Below, in pieces: positions 29,554 through 36,115 of a stretch of 61,651 nt of DNA (position 1 is its first letter; each line of letters begins with the position of its first letter). This stretch comes from Sphingopyxis sp. (GTDB lineage: Bacteria; Pseudomonadota; Alphaproteobacteria; Sphingomonadales; Sphingomonadaceae): positions 1 to 61,651 of the forward strand of contig NZ_JAIBES010000090.1 in NCBI RefSeq assembly GCF_019459305.1, in the 5' to 3' direction. The notes under the pieces are model-generated. The model saw only the letters and a list, made by a program, of their open reading frames with translations, was not told the DNA's origin and made no database searches. Position numbers and translations under genes: made by a program.

Positions 29554-30420
29554 CTAACGCGTCGGGACCGGTTCGGCTCCCGTCCAGTCATAAAAGCCGC
29601 GGCCCGCCTTTTTGCCGACCCAGCCCGCCTCGACATATTGCACCAGCAGCGGGGCGGGACGGAATTTGGGATCGCCGGTGCCGCTGTGCAGGACGCGGAT
29701 GATTTCGAGGCAGGTGTCGAGCCCGATGAAGTCGGCGAGCGTGATCGGACCCATTGGATGGTTGAGGCCCAGACGGCAACCGGCGTCGATGTCCTGCATC
29801 GTCGCGACGCCCTCACCCAGCGCGAACACGGCTTCGTTGATGAGCGGCATCAGGACGCGATTGACGATGAAGCCCGGCGCGTCGTTGGCGTGGACGATTT
29901 CCTTACCGAGGCCGCGGCCGAAGGCTTCGACGGATTGCAGCGTCGCGTCGCTGGTCGCGAGGCCGCGGATCAGTTCGATCAGCCCCATCACCGGCACCGG
30001 GTTGAAGAAATGCACGCCGATGAAGCGCGCCGGATCGGGCGAGGCTTGGGCGAGACGGGTGATCGGAATCGAGCTGGTGTTGCTGGCGAGGATCGCGGTG
30101 GACGAGAGGTGCGGGCCAACGCTGGCAAAGATCGCGCGCTTGATCTCTTCGCGCTCGGTCGCTGCCTCGATGACGAGGTCGGCGGGGGCGAAGGCGCTGT
30201 GGTCGGCGACGGGGGTGATGCGGGCGAGCAGCGCGTCGGCATCGCCCTGCGTCATCTTTTCCTTGGCGACGAGACGGCCGAGCGCCTTGGCGATCCCCGC
30301 CTTGCCGGCTTCGGCGCGCGCAAGGTCGATGTCAGACAGCAACACGTCATGGCCGGCGCCCGCCGATACCTGCGCGATGCCCGCGCCCATTTGCCCTGCC
30401 CCGATGACGCCGACGATCAT
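29554..30420 (-). CDS. 3-hydroxybutyryl-CoA dehydrogenase
   Basis: A 288-residue NAD(P)-dependent enzyme of the short 3-hydroxyacyl-CoA dehydrogenase type, acting in acetoacetyl-CoA/butyrate metabolism. It has the Rossmann motif (VIGAGQMGAGIAQVSAGAGHDVLLSD), SNTSSIPITRLAQA, FIGVHFFNPVPVMGLIELI (catalytic His), and the C-terminal dimer domain (NDAPGFIVNRVLMPLINEAVFALGEGVA, GLNHPMGPITLADFIGLD, GRGFYDW). The start at 30420 gives the usual short N-terminus. It follows egtD after 55 bases in the same direction. Confidence 0.95.
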   Translation of the reverse strand: MIVGVIGAGQMGAGIAQVSAGAGHDVLLSDIDLARAEAGKAGIAKALGRLVAKEKMTQGDADALLARITPVADHSAFAPADLVIEAATEREEIKRAIFASVGPHLSSTAILASNTSSIPITRLAQASPDPARFIGVHFFNPVPVMGLIELIRGLATSDATLQSVEAFGRGLGKEIVHANDAPGFIVNRVLMPLINEAVFALGEGVATMQDIDAGCRLGLNHPMGPITLADFIGLDTCLEIIRVLHSGTGDPKFRPAPLLVQYVEAGWVGKKAGRGFYDWTGAEPVPTR

Positions 30421-30475
30421 AAACTGCCCTTTCGCTGGAAACCCTGCCCGTGCCCTACGGGCTCGGTCCCATGCG

Positions 30476-31462
30476 TCAAGGGGCGGAACGGAAGGCGGTC
30501 GCTTCGGCAAGGATCAGGGCAAAGGCGGGGTCGGTGTCGTCCCACGTCGCCACCGGCGTCCAGCCGCTGGCGCGGAGCAGCAGGTTGGCGTCGCGCGCGC
30601 CATATTTATGGCTGTTCTCGCTGTGAATCGTTTCGCCCGCTGCCATATGATAGTCATGCCCATCGACGGTGAAATCCATGTCGCACGCCGCGACAAGGTG
30701 CATTTCGATGCGCGCATGGACATCATTCCAGATCGCGCGGTGGGTGAAATTCTCGACCGGGATATCACCGCCGAGTTCGCGGTTGATCCGCTCGAGCAGG
30801 TTGAGGTTGAACGCCGCGGTGACCCCCGCCGGATCGTCATAGGCGCGCTCGAGCACCGCAATATCCTTGATCCGGTCGATCCCGATCAGCAGCAGCGCTT
30901 CTTCGCCAAGCGCCTCGCGCCAGTTGCGGAGCAAATCGACCGCGGTGCGCGCGACCATGTTGCCGATCGTCGAGCCGGGGAAAAAGCCGAGCTTGGGTAG
31001 CGGGCAAATCTCGCGCGGCATTGCGACGCGCTGGGTGAAATCGGCCTCGACCGGATAGATGGGCAGGCCGGGGAAGCGCGCGGCGAGCGCCGCGGCGCTG
31101 TCGCGCAGAAAATCGCCCGAGATGTCGACCGGCACATAAGCGGCAGGCGCGATCGCGCCAAGCAGCAACGGGGTTTTGGTCGAGCTGCCCGAGCCAAGCT
31201 CGACGACTGCGCGGCCCGGGCCGACCGCCGCGGCAATGTCGGCGGCGTGGCGGGTGAGCAGGTCGGTTTCGCTGCGCGTCGGATAATATTCGGGGAGCGC
31301 GGTTATGTCTTCGAACAGCGCCGAGCCCGTCGCATCGTAGAACCAGCGCGCCGGGATCGCCTTTTGCGCCTGCGCCAGCCCGGCGTGGACGTCGGCGCGA
31401 AACGCGATATCGACCCCCGCGGCGTCGGCGTCGACCTGTCTAAGATTGCGAACAACGCCCAT
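30476..31462 (-). CDS. egtD: L-histidine N-alpha-methyltransferase
   Basis: A 328-residue SAM-dependent enzyme that trimethylates histidine to hercynine, the first step of ergothioneine synthesis. Family blocks: ALPEYYPTRSETDLL, VVELGSGSSTKTPLLL (SAM loop), YVPVDISGDFL, GFFPGSTIGNM, LIGIDRIKD, AAFNLNLLERINRELGGD, FTHRAIWND and IHSENSHKY. It starts one base after the stop of egtB, so the two are translated together. Confidence 0.96.
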   Translation of the reverse strand: MGVVRNLRQVDADAAGVDIAFRADVHAGLAQAQKAIPARWFYDATGSALFEDITALPEYYPTRSETDLLTRHAADIAAAVGPGRAVVELGSGSSTKTPLLLGAIAPAAYVPVDISGDFLRDSAAALAARFPGLPIYPVEADFTQRVAMPREICPLPKLGFFPGSTIGNMVARTAVDLLRNWREALGEEALLLIGIDRIKDIAVLERAYDDPAGVTAAFNLNLLERINRELGGDIPVENFTHRAIWNDVHARIEMHLVAACDMDFTVDGHDYHMAAGETIHSENSHKYGARDANLLLRASGWTPVATWDDTDPAFALILAEATAFRSAP

Positions 31463-31463
31463 G

Positions 31464-32741
31464 TCAGAGATCCTTGGCTAAACGAACGCCGGTGAACTGC
31501 CAGCGCTGATGGGGGTAGAAGAAATTGCGGTAAGACGCGCGCAGATGGCCGCGCGGGGTCGCGCAGCTGCCGCCGCGCAGCACGAACTGGCCGCTCATGA
31601 ACTTGCCATTATATTCGCCCACCGCGCCGGGCGCGGCGCGAAAGCCGGGATAGGGGCGATAGGCGCTGCCGGTCCATTCCCACACGCTGCCGAACATCTG
31701 TTGCAGTCCGGCGTCATCGGCGGCGGCGGCAGGCTGCACCGGCCCGGCGCTGTCGAGCTGCTGCCCCGATGCCGGATCGAGGCGCGCCGCGGCGGCTTCC
31801 CATTCGAACTCGGTCGGCAGGCGGGCACCGGCCCAGCTCGCGAACGCGTCGGCTTCGAAAAAGCTGATGTGGGTGACGGGAGCGGCGGGGTCGATGTCCT
31901 GCCAACCCGACAGCGTGAACTGACCCTCGCCGTCCCAATAGGCGGGTGCGGCGATACCCTCGGCCTGCACCCACGCCCAGCCATCGCTGAGCCACAGCGA
32001 GGGCGTATGATAACCGCCGTCGGCAATAAATTGCTGCCATTCGCCATTGCTGACCGGGCGGCTGGCGAGCGCATGCGGGGTGAGCAGCGTATCGTGGCGC
32101 GGGCCTTCACAGTCGAAGGCAAAGCCGTCGCCGCCGTGGCCGGCCGCCGCAATGCCCGCCCTGCCCTCGATCCATTTCATGGCGGAAAATGGCGCAACGT
32201 CACGCGAGATTGCCGTTTTTTCCCACACCGCTGGGCCGAGCGGGTTCTGCGCGAAGAGATGCTTGAGGTCGGTGAGCAGCAATTCCTGATGCTGCTGCTC
32301 ATGATGGATGCCGAGTTCGGTCAGCGTTTGCGCCGCCGGCGGCAGGCCGGGTAGCGCGCCGAGCAGCGCGGCATCGACATGCGCGCGCCAGCGAAGGATT
32401 TCGTCCAAGGACGGGCGGGTCAACAACCCGCGCTGCGGCCGCGCATGACGCGGTCCCTCGGCCTCATAATAGCTGTTGAACAGATAGGCGTAGCGATCGT
32501 CGAACAGGCGATAGCCCGGCACATGGTCGCGCAGGACGAAGGTTTCGAAGAACCATGTCGTGTGCGCCAGATGCCATTTGGCAGGCGACGCGTCGGGCAT
32601 CGACTGCGCGCTGGCGTCGGCGTCAGACAGCGTCGCGACAAGATCGAGCGACAGCTGGCGCGTTGCGGCGAAACGCTGCGCGAGCAGGTGTGCCGGGTTG
32701 GCGGTTTGCGCGATGGGTGAAGCGTCGGTTTGGCTGGCCAT
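31464..32741 (-). CDS. egtB: Ergothioneine biosynthesis sulfoxide synthase
   Basis: A 425-residue non-haem iron enzyme that joins hercynine to a thiol donor (cysteine or gamma-glutamylcysteine) as a sulfoxide. N-terminal DinB-like domain with candidate iron ligands in WHLAHTTWFFETF and GIHHEQQHQELLLTD, then the FGE-sulfatase-type domain (PVSNGEWQQFIADGGY, SDGWAWVQ, PVTHISFFEADAFASWAGARLPTEFEWEAAAA, GSVWEWTGSAYRPYPGF, VLRGGSCATPRGHLRASYRNFF). No egtA, egtC or egtE is in the window; the C-S lyase must be elsewhere or supplied by another enzyme. It is followed by egtD at one base distance. Confidence 0.95.
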   Translation of the reverse strand: MASQTDASPIAQTANPAHLLAQRFAATRQLSLDLVATLSDADASAQSMPDASPAKWHLAHTTWFFETFVLRDHVPGYRLFDDRYAYLFNSYYEAEGPRHARPQRGLLTRPSLDEILRWRAHVDAALLGALPGLPPAAQTLTELGIHHEQQHQELLLTDLKHLFAQNPLGPAVWEKTAISRDVAPFSAMKWIEGRAGIAAAGHGGDGFAFDCEGPRHDTLLTPHALASRPVSNGEWQQFIADGGYHTPSLWLSDGWAWVQAEGIAAPAYWDGEGQFTLSGWQDIDPAAPVTHISFFEADAFASWAGARLPTEFEWEAAAARLDPASGQQLDSAGPVQPAAAADDAGLQQMFGSVWEWTGSAYRPYPGFRAAPGAVGEYNGKFMSGQFVLRGGSCATPRGHLRASYRNFFYPHQRWQFTGVRLAKDL

Positions 32742-32956
32742 GATGAGACAATCCCCCGCGGTGCGATTCGGTTTCGCATGAAGATCGAATATGGTTACGC
32801 GGCGGCGAAATGTCTAGAACATTTGGGGAACACAGCCTGTCGCCGCCGCGAAGACGGGGCCGCTAGCGGTTTACGCAGCAGCGAAGAGCAAGGACGAGGG
32901 TGGCCGCGTTCCGAGGCACGTGACTCTGGAACGCCCTTCGCGGGGGCGTCGATAGG

Positions 32957-33538
32957 CTAGCGCGTCGCGCCGGGTTTCCACAACACGTCGCCGCCCGCCG
33001 CGGCATTGAGGTGCCGGGTAAGCACGAACAGATGATCGGACAGGCGGTTGAGATAGGTGAGCGCCAGCGGGTTGAGGTCGCGATCCGAACCTGCCGCGAC
33101 CGCCGCCCGTTCCGCCCGCCGCGTCACCGCGCGGGCAAGGTGAAGCCGCGCGGCGGCGTCGGTGCCGCCGGGCAGGATGAAACTGCGCAGCGCTTCCAGA
33201 TCGTCGTTCATCCGGTCGATCTCGTCCTCCAGCCGCGCGATCTGGCTGGGGACGATGCGCAGCGCCATATCGTGCGGGCCGAAACCATGCGCCGGGTCGG
33301 CGGGGGTGGCGAGGTCGGCGCCAAGATCGAACATCTCATTCTGGATCCGCACCAGCATCGCGGTGGCGTCGCTGTTCGGATGGAGCGCGGCGACCGCGAT
33401 CCCGATCGCGCTATTCGCTTCGTCGACATCGCCGATCGCCGCCATCAGCGGCGCCGATTTGGCGATCCGCGAGCCGTCGACCAGCCCGGTGGTGCCGTCA
33501 TCGCCGGTGCGCGTGTAGATTTTGTTCAGTTTGACCAT
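32957..33538 (-). CDS. Cob(I)alamin adenosyltransferase, PduO type
   Basis: A 193-residue enzyme that adds the adenosyl group to cob(I)alamin to make coenzyme B12. Signatures: KIYTRTGDDGTTGLVDGSRIAKSAPLMAAIGDVDEANSAIG (ATP site), IQNEMFDLGADLATP, FILPGGTDAAARLHLARAVTRRAERA and LNRLSDHLFVLTRHLN. It lies 26 bases after the HIG1 gene. The 215 bases between its end and egtB hold only a modest hairpin (ACGCCC/GGGCGT near 32930-32950) and presumably the egtB promoter. Confidence 0.95.
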   Translation of the reverse strand: MVKLNKIYTRTGDDGTTGLVDGSRIAKSAPLMAAIGDVDEANSAIGIAVAALHPNSDATAMLVRIQNEMFDLGADLATPADPAHGFGPHDMALRIVPSQIARLEDEIDRMNDDLEALRSFILPGGTDAAARLHLARAVTRRAERAAVAAGSDRDLNPLALTYLNRLSDHLFVLTRHLNAAAGGDVLWKPGATR

Positions 33539-33564
33539 TTATCGGGGCTTGCGCAGCGGCGGGA

Positions 33565-33789
33565 TCAGCCGCCCGCGGCGAGCAAGCCGATCAGCACGAT
33601 CAGGATGATGGTGATCGCCTGCCATTTGACGCGCGACATCATCATCTTGTTCTGCATCACCTGATTTTCTTCGACTTTTCCGTCGATCACCGCCTGGTGG
33701 CCTTGCGAAAAATAGAAGAGCCCCCGCGCGAGCGAGAAGAGGACGAAGCCGGCCGCCACGACGACGCCGATGATCAGCAAGATGTTCAT
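33565..33789 (-). CDS. HIG1-type twin transmembrane protein
   Basis: A 74-residue inner-membrane protein with two helices (about 3-22 and 55-72) and a short polar loop (SQGHQAVIDGKVEENQVMQNKMMMSRVKWQA), the pattern of alphaproteobacterial HIG1-domain proteins. These are linked to respiratory supercomplexes in mitochondria; the bacterial role is less clear. Nine bases separate it from gluQ and 26 from the adenosyltransferase gene. Confidence 0.85.
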   Translation of the reverse strand: MNILLIIGVVVAAGFVLFSLARGLFYFSQGHQAVIDGKVEENQVMQNKMMMSRVKWQAITIILIVLIGLLAAGG

Positions 33790-33798
33790 GGCCCCTAT

Positions 33799-34650
33799 TT
33801 AGGGCATTTGCAGCGAATAACCAGTGGGAAGGCGTCCGGCGAGCAGATCGGCGGCGAGCGCGCGGCCATCGACGCCGGTGGCGCGCAGCGCGGCGAGTGA
33901 TGCCGCGGCGTCGCGTTTCGCCAGCCGCTTGCCATCGGAACCACAAACCAGCGCGTGATGGTGGTAAAGCGGGGTCGGCAGGTCGAGCAGCGCCTGGAGC
34001 AGGCGGTGGACGTCGGTCGCGGCGATCAGGTCGGCGCCGCGGATGACGTGCGTGACTCCCATCGCGGCGTCGTCGAGGGTGCTGGCGAGATGATAGCTGG
34101 CGGGGGCATCCTTGCGCGCGAGGACGATGTCGCCATGCGCCAGCGGATCGGCGGGGCGCGGTCCTTCCCCTTGCTCCTCCCAGGTCAGCCCGCCGACATT
34201 TGTGACCGCGCGGGCCATATCGAGGCGCCAGCAATGCGGCTCAGCCGCCATCCGCCGCTGCTGCTCGGTCTTAGAAAGAGTGCGGCAGGTGCCGGGATAG
34301 ACCGCCCCCGACGGTCCGTGCGGCGCGCTCAGGCTCGCGGCGATATCGGCGCGGGTGCAGAAGCAGGGATAGACGAGATCGCGGGCGCGCAGCGTGCCGA
34401 GCGCCGCGGCATAATCGCCGAGCCGCGCCGACTGGCGCACCGGCTCGCTATCCCAGCCGAGCCCGAGCCATGCGAGATCGGCGAGCGACGCGCCGACATA
34501 TTCCTCGCGCGAGCGGCTGCCGTCGATATCGTCGATGCGGATCAGATATTGGCCGCCCGCCGCGCGCGCCGCGTCGTGCGCCAGCACGGCGCTATAGGCG
34601 TGGCCAAGGTGGAGGTCGCCGGTCGGGCTGGGCGCGAAACGGGTCAGCAT
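33799..34650 (-). CDS. gluQ: Glutamyl-Q tRNA(Asp) synthetase
   Basis: A 283-residue GluRS paralogue lacking the anticodon-binding domain; it attaches glutamate to queuosine in tRNA-Asp. Class I synthetase motifs: TRFAPSPTGDLHLGHAYSAVLAH (HIGH region), RIDDIDGSRSREEY, YPCFCTRADI zinc region, HVIRGADLIAATDVHRLLQALL and KRLAKRDAA (KMSKS-like). First gene of a likely three-gene unit with the HIG1 and adenosyltransferase genes. Confidence 0.95.
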   Translation of the reverse strand: MLTRFAPSPTGDLHLGHAYSAVLAHDAARAAGGQYLIRIDDIDGSRSREEYVGASLADLAWLGLGWDSEPVRQSARLGDYAAALGTLRARDLVYPCFCTRADIAASLSAPHGPSGAVYPGTCRTLSKTEQQRRMAAEPHCWRLDMARAVTNVGGLTWEEQGEGPRPADPLAHGDIVLARKDAPASYHLASTLDDAAMGVTHVIRGADLIAATDVHRLLQALLDLPTPLYHHHALVCGSDGKRLAKRDAAASLAALRATGVDGRALAADLLAGRLPTGYSLQMP

Positions 34651-34685
34651 CGCCGTGGTAAAAACTCCATATACTGTGCTGGCGC

Positions 34686-34741
34686 CATCAGAATCCTTCC
34701 ATATCTTGCGGCAGATGCCCCCTTGACGTCAGATTCTGATG
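34686..34741. repeat. 10-base inverted repeat in the gluQ/HNH divergent promoter region
   Basis: CATCAGAATC (34686-34695) and GATTCTGATG (34732-34741) are perfect reverse complements 36 bases apart. The right arm lies inside the spacer of the candidate HNH promoter, so a bound protein would block it; the left arm is just upstream of gluQ. Confidence 0.55.
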
Positions 34742-34752
34742 CGGCATGTAAT
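34723..34752 (+). promoter_or_regulatory. Candidate sigma-70-type promoter of the HNH gene
   Basis: TTGACG (34723-34728), 18 bases, TGTAAT (34747-34752). It would start transcription near 34760, about 60 bases before the chosen ATG, which supports that start over earlier in-frame codons. Confidence 0.5.
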
Positions 34753-34819
34753 AGGCTTGTCACTTGAGGAAGGCAGTGGCGCGCCATCTGATCAGCAATG
34801 GGGGCAATGTCCAACCGCC

Positions 34820-35386
34820 ATGTTCCATCCCGATCTCGCCCGGCATCCCGACAGCTGTCCCGCGCTTGTCCTGAATGCCGATTATACGCCGCTCAGCTAT
34901 TATCCGCTCAGCCTGTGGCCATGGCAGACCGCGGTCAAGGCGGTTTTCCTCGACCGCGTCACCATCGTCGAAAATTACGAGCGCGAGATTCATTCGCCGA
35001 CGCGGACGATGCCGATCCCCAGCGTCATCGCGCTGCGCCAATATGTGAAACCGTCGCAGCATCCGGCGTTCACCCGATTCAACCTGTTCCTGCGCGACCG
35101 TTTCTCGTGCCAATATTGCGGTTCGGGCAAAGACCTGACCTTTGACCATGTCGTACCGCGCCGGCTGGGCGGGCGGACGACGTGGGAAAATGTCACCACC
35201 GCCTGCGCGCCGTGCAACCTCAAAAAAGGCGGGCGGACGCCGCAACAGGCGCGCATGCCGATCTATCGCCAGCCGTGGCGTCCGACGAGCTGGCAGCTAC
35301 AGGACAATGGCCGCGCCTTCCCGCCGGGCTATCTGCATACGAGCTGGATCGACTGGCTGTATTGGGATGTCGAACTGGAAGGCTGA
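34820..35386 (+). CDS. HNH endonuclease family protein
   Basis: A 188-residue protein with the HNH zinc-nuclease fold near its C-terminus: FSCQYCGSGKDLTFDHVVPRRLGGRTTWENVTTACAPCNLKKGGRTP, two CxxC pairs and the DHVVPR histidine. The N-terminal part (ALVLNADYTPLSYYPLSLWPWQTAVKAVFLDRV) matches a widespread chromosomal HNH family whose substrate is unknown. The start at MFHPDLARHPDS fits the family length; the ribosome site is weak. Probably core genome, not part of the island. Confidence 0.88.
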   Translation: MFHPDLARHPDSCPALVLNADYTPLSYYPLSLWPWQTAVKAVFLDRVTIVENYEREIHSPTRTMPIPSVIALRQYVKPSQHPAFTRFNLFLRDRFSCQYCGSGKDLTFDHVVPRRLGGRTTWENVTTACAPCNLKKGGRTPQQARMPIYRQPWRPTSWQLQDNGRAFPPGYLHTSWIDWLYWDVELEG

Positions 35387-35449
35387 CCGACGGGCAACAA
35401 TACTGACAGGGTGGCCGATCTTAGCGTATTTGGTCACGGTTCCTATAAA

Positions 35450-35750
35450 TCATTCGCATCCAATTCCGTCATTGTCGCGGTCGAGGTGCTGCCCGTAGCC
35501 GGGATCGCCGCGGCGTACCGTCGCCGCTCCCGCAGCGCGCACTGCGGTACAGTCGGAGAATGCCCGCGATTGATCGGTGAGGCGTTGCGGTCGATCTTCT
35601 GAGGACACTGAGCCGCCCGACGCGCGGTGGCAGTGTCGACGACCATTCTTGCGATCATTATGGCAGCCGTCTGCCGCGAGCCCGCCCGGATGAGCGTCCA
35701 CGACGGCAGGCAATGACAATGCGGCCAACGCTGAAGCGATCAGATAACAT
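35450..35750 (-). pseudogene. Excalibur-domain secreted protein with a possible frameshift after the start codon
   Basis: The mature part is clear: ALAALSLPAVVDAHPGGLAADGCHNDRKNGRRHCHRAS, then an Excalibur calcium-binding-type motif at the end (RRGDPGYGQHLDRDNDGIGCE) with paired cysteines. The signal peptide, though, has no ATG in frame: the frame enters as ACYLIASALAAL. An ATG at 35750 reads M-L-S-D and is one base out; removing one T would give M-L-L-I-A-S-A-L, an ordinary signal peptide. So either one base is shifted at about 35743-35748 or a rare start (TTG at 35839 or CTG) is used. It lies next to the tRNA fragment. Confidence 0.6.
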
Positions 35751-35791
35751 GCATACCCCCGTCCCCACCGGGCAGCTGCCTCGTAATGGAC

Positions 35792-35822
35792 CGACTGTCG
35801 AATCCTGTATTCGAAATAGTCG
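35792..35822. repeat. Interrupted hairpin near the integration junction
   Basis: CGACT, TCGAAT, loop CCTGT, ATTCGA, AGTCG form two nested perfect stems separated by small bulges. It lies 100 bases left of the tRNA fragment and may be a protein-binding site or terminator; no further support. Confidence 0.35.
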
Positions 35823-35922
35823 ACTAATTGGCTGTCCAATTTCGGGATGGAAGTTGGGCATCGGGGGGGCCAAGGTCGCGATCTTCAAACTCACGACGCC
35901 TGATTGTGTGTGGGCGTGGCTC

Positions 35923-35967
35923 CTCATAACCTGAAGGTCGTAGGTTCAAATCCTACTCCCGCAACCA
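35923..35967 (+). other. 3' half of an initiator tRNA (tRNA-fMet, CAT): integration attachment site
   Basis: Forty-five bases run from the anticodon loop CTCATAA through the 3' side of the anticodon stem (CCTGA), the variable region, a perfect T arm (GTAGG, TTCAAAT, CCTAC) and the acceptor 3' strand to CCA, as in alphaproteobacterial initiator tRNA. The 77-base span that a whole tRNA needs begins with unrelated sequence: no CGCGGGA-type acceptor strand, and the 5' side of the anticodon stem does not pair. Such a 3'-end copy is what tyrosine integrases leave at one end of an element inserted in a tRNA gene. No second copy is seen in the window. Confidence 0.85.
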
Positions 35968-36012
35968 ACAACCCCCTGAATTCCATGATAAAATTTCCCC
36001 TCGGGGAACGCT

Positions 36013-36087
36013 GGAAGCACGTGCGCGTAGATTCTGTAAGCATATAGGAAGCACGTGGATTGTAATTTCATTACAATCTGGAAGCAC
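36013..36087. repeat. Three direct repeats of GGAAGCAC at 33-34 base spacing
   Basis: Copies begin at 36013, 36047 and 36080; the first two extend to GGAAGCACGTG. The spacing is about three helical turns and they sit 45-120 bases from the tRNA fragment, as arm-type binding sites for an integrase or excisionase would. Confidence 0.6.
36058..36078. repeat. Perfect 9-base inverted repeat with 3-base loop
   Basis: GATTGTAAT, TTC, ATTACAATC. It is placed between the second and third GGAAGCAC copies and 38 bases past the stop of the exonuclease-helicase gene. No T run follows on the minus strand, so an ordinary terminator is less likely than a binding site. Confidence 0.6.
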
Positions 36088-36115
36088 TGGCCCGGTTCGG
36101 CGGACGCCGTCCACT

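Noticed and set aside
32742..32956. A cobalamin riboswitch linked to the adenosyltransferase gene.
   Set aside because: The region lies downstream of that gene, and no B12-box-like sequence is seen in it.
35891..35967. An intact initiator tRNA gene.
   Set aside because: Only the 3' half matches. The 5' part cannot form the acceptor or D stem, and the 5' side of the anticodon stem does not pair.
36013..36087. A small CRISPR array.
   Set aside because: The repeated unit is only 8-11 bases and occurs three times; no cas genes are nearby.
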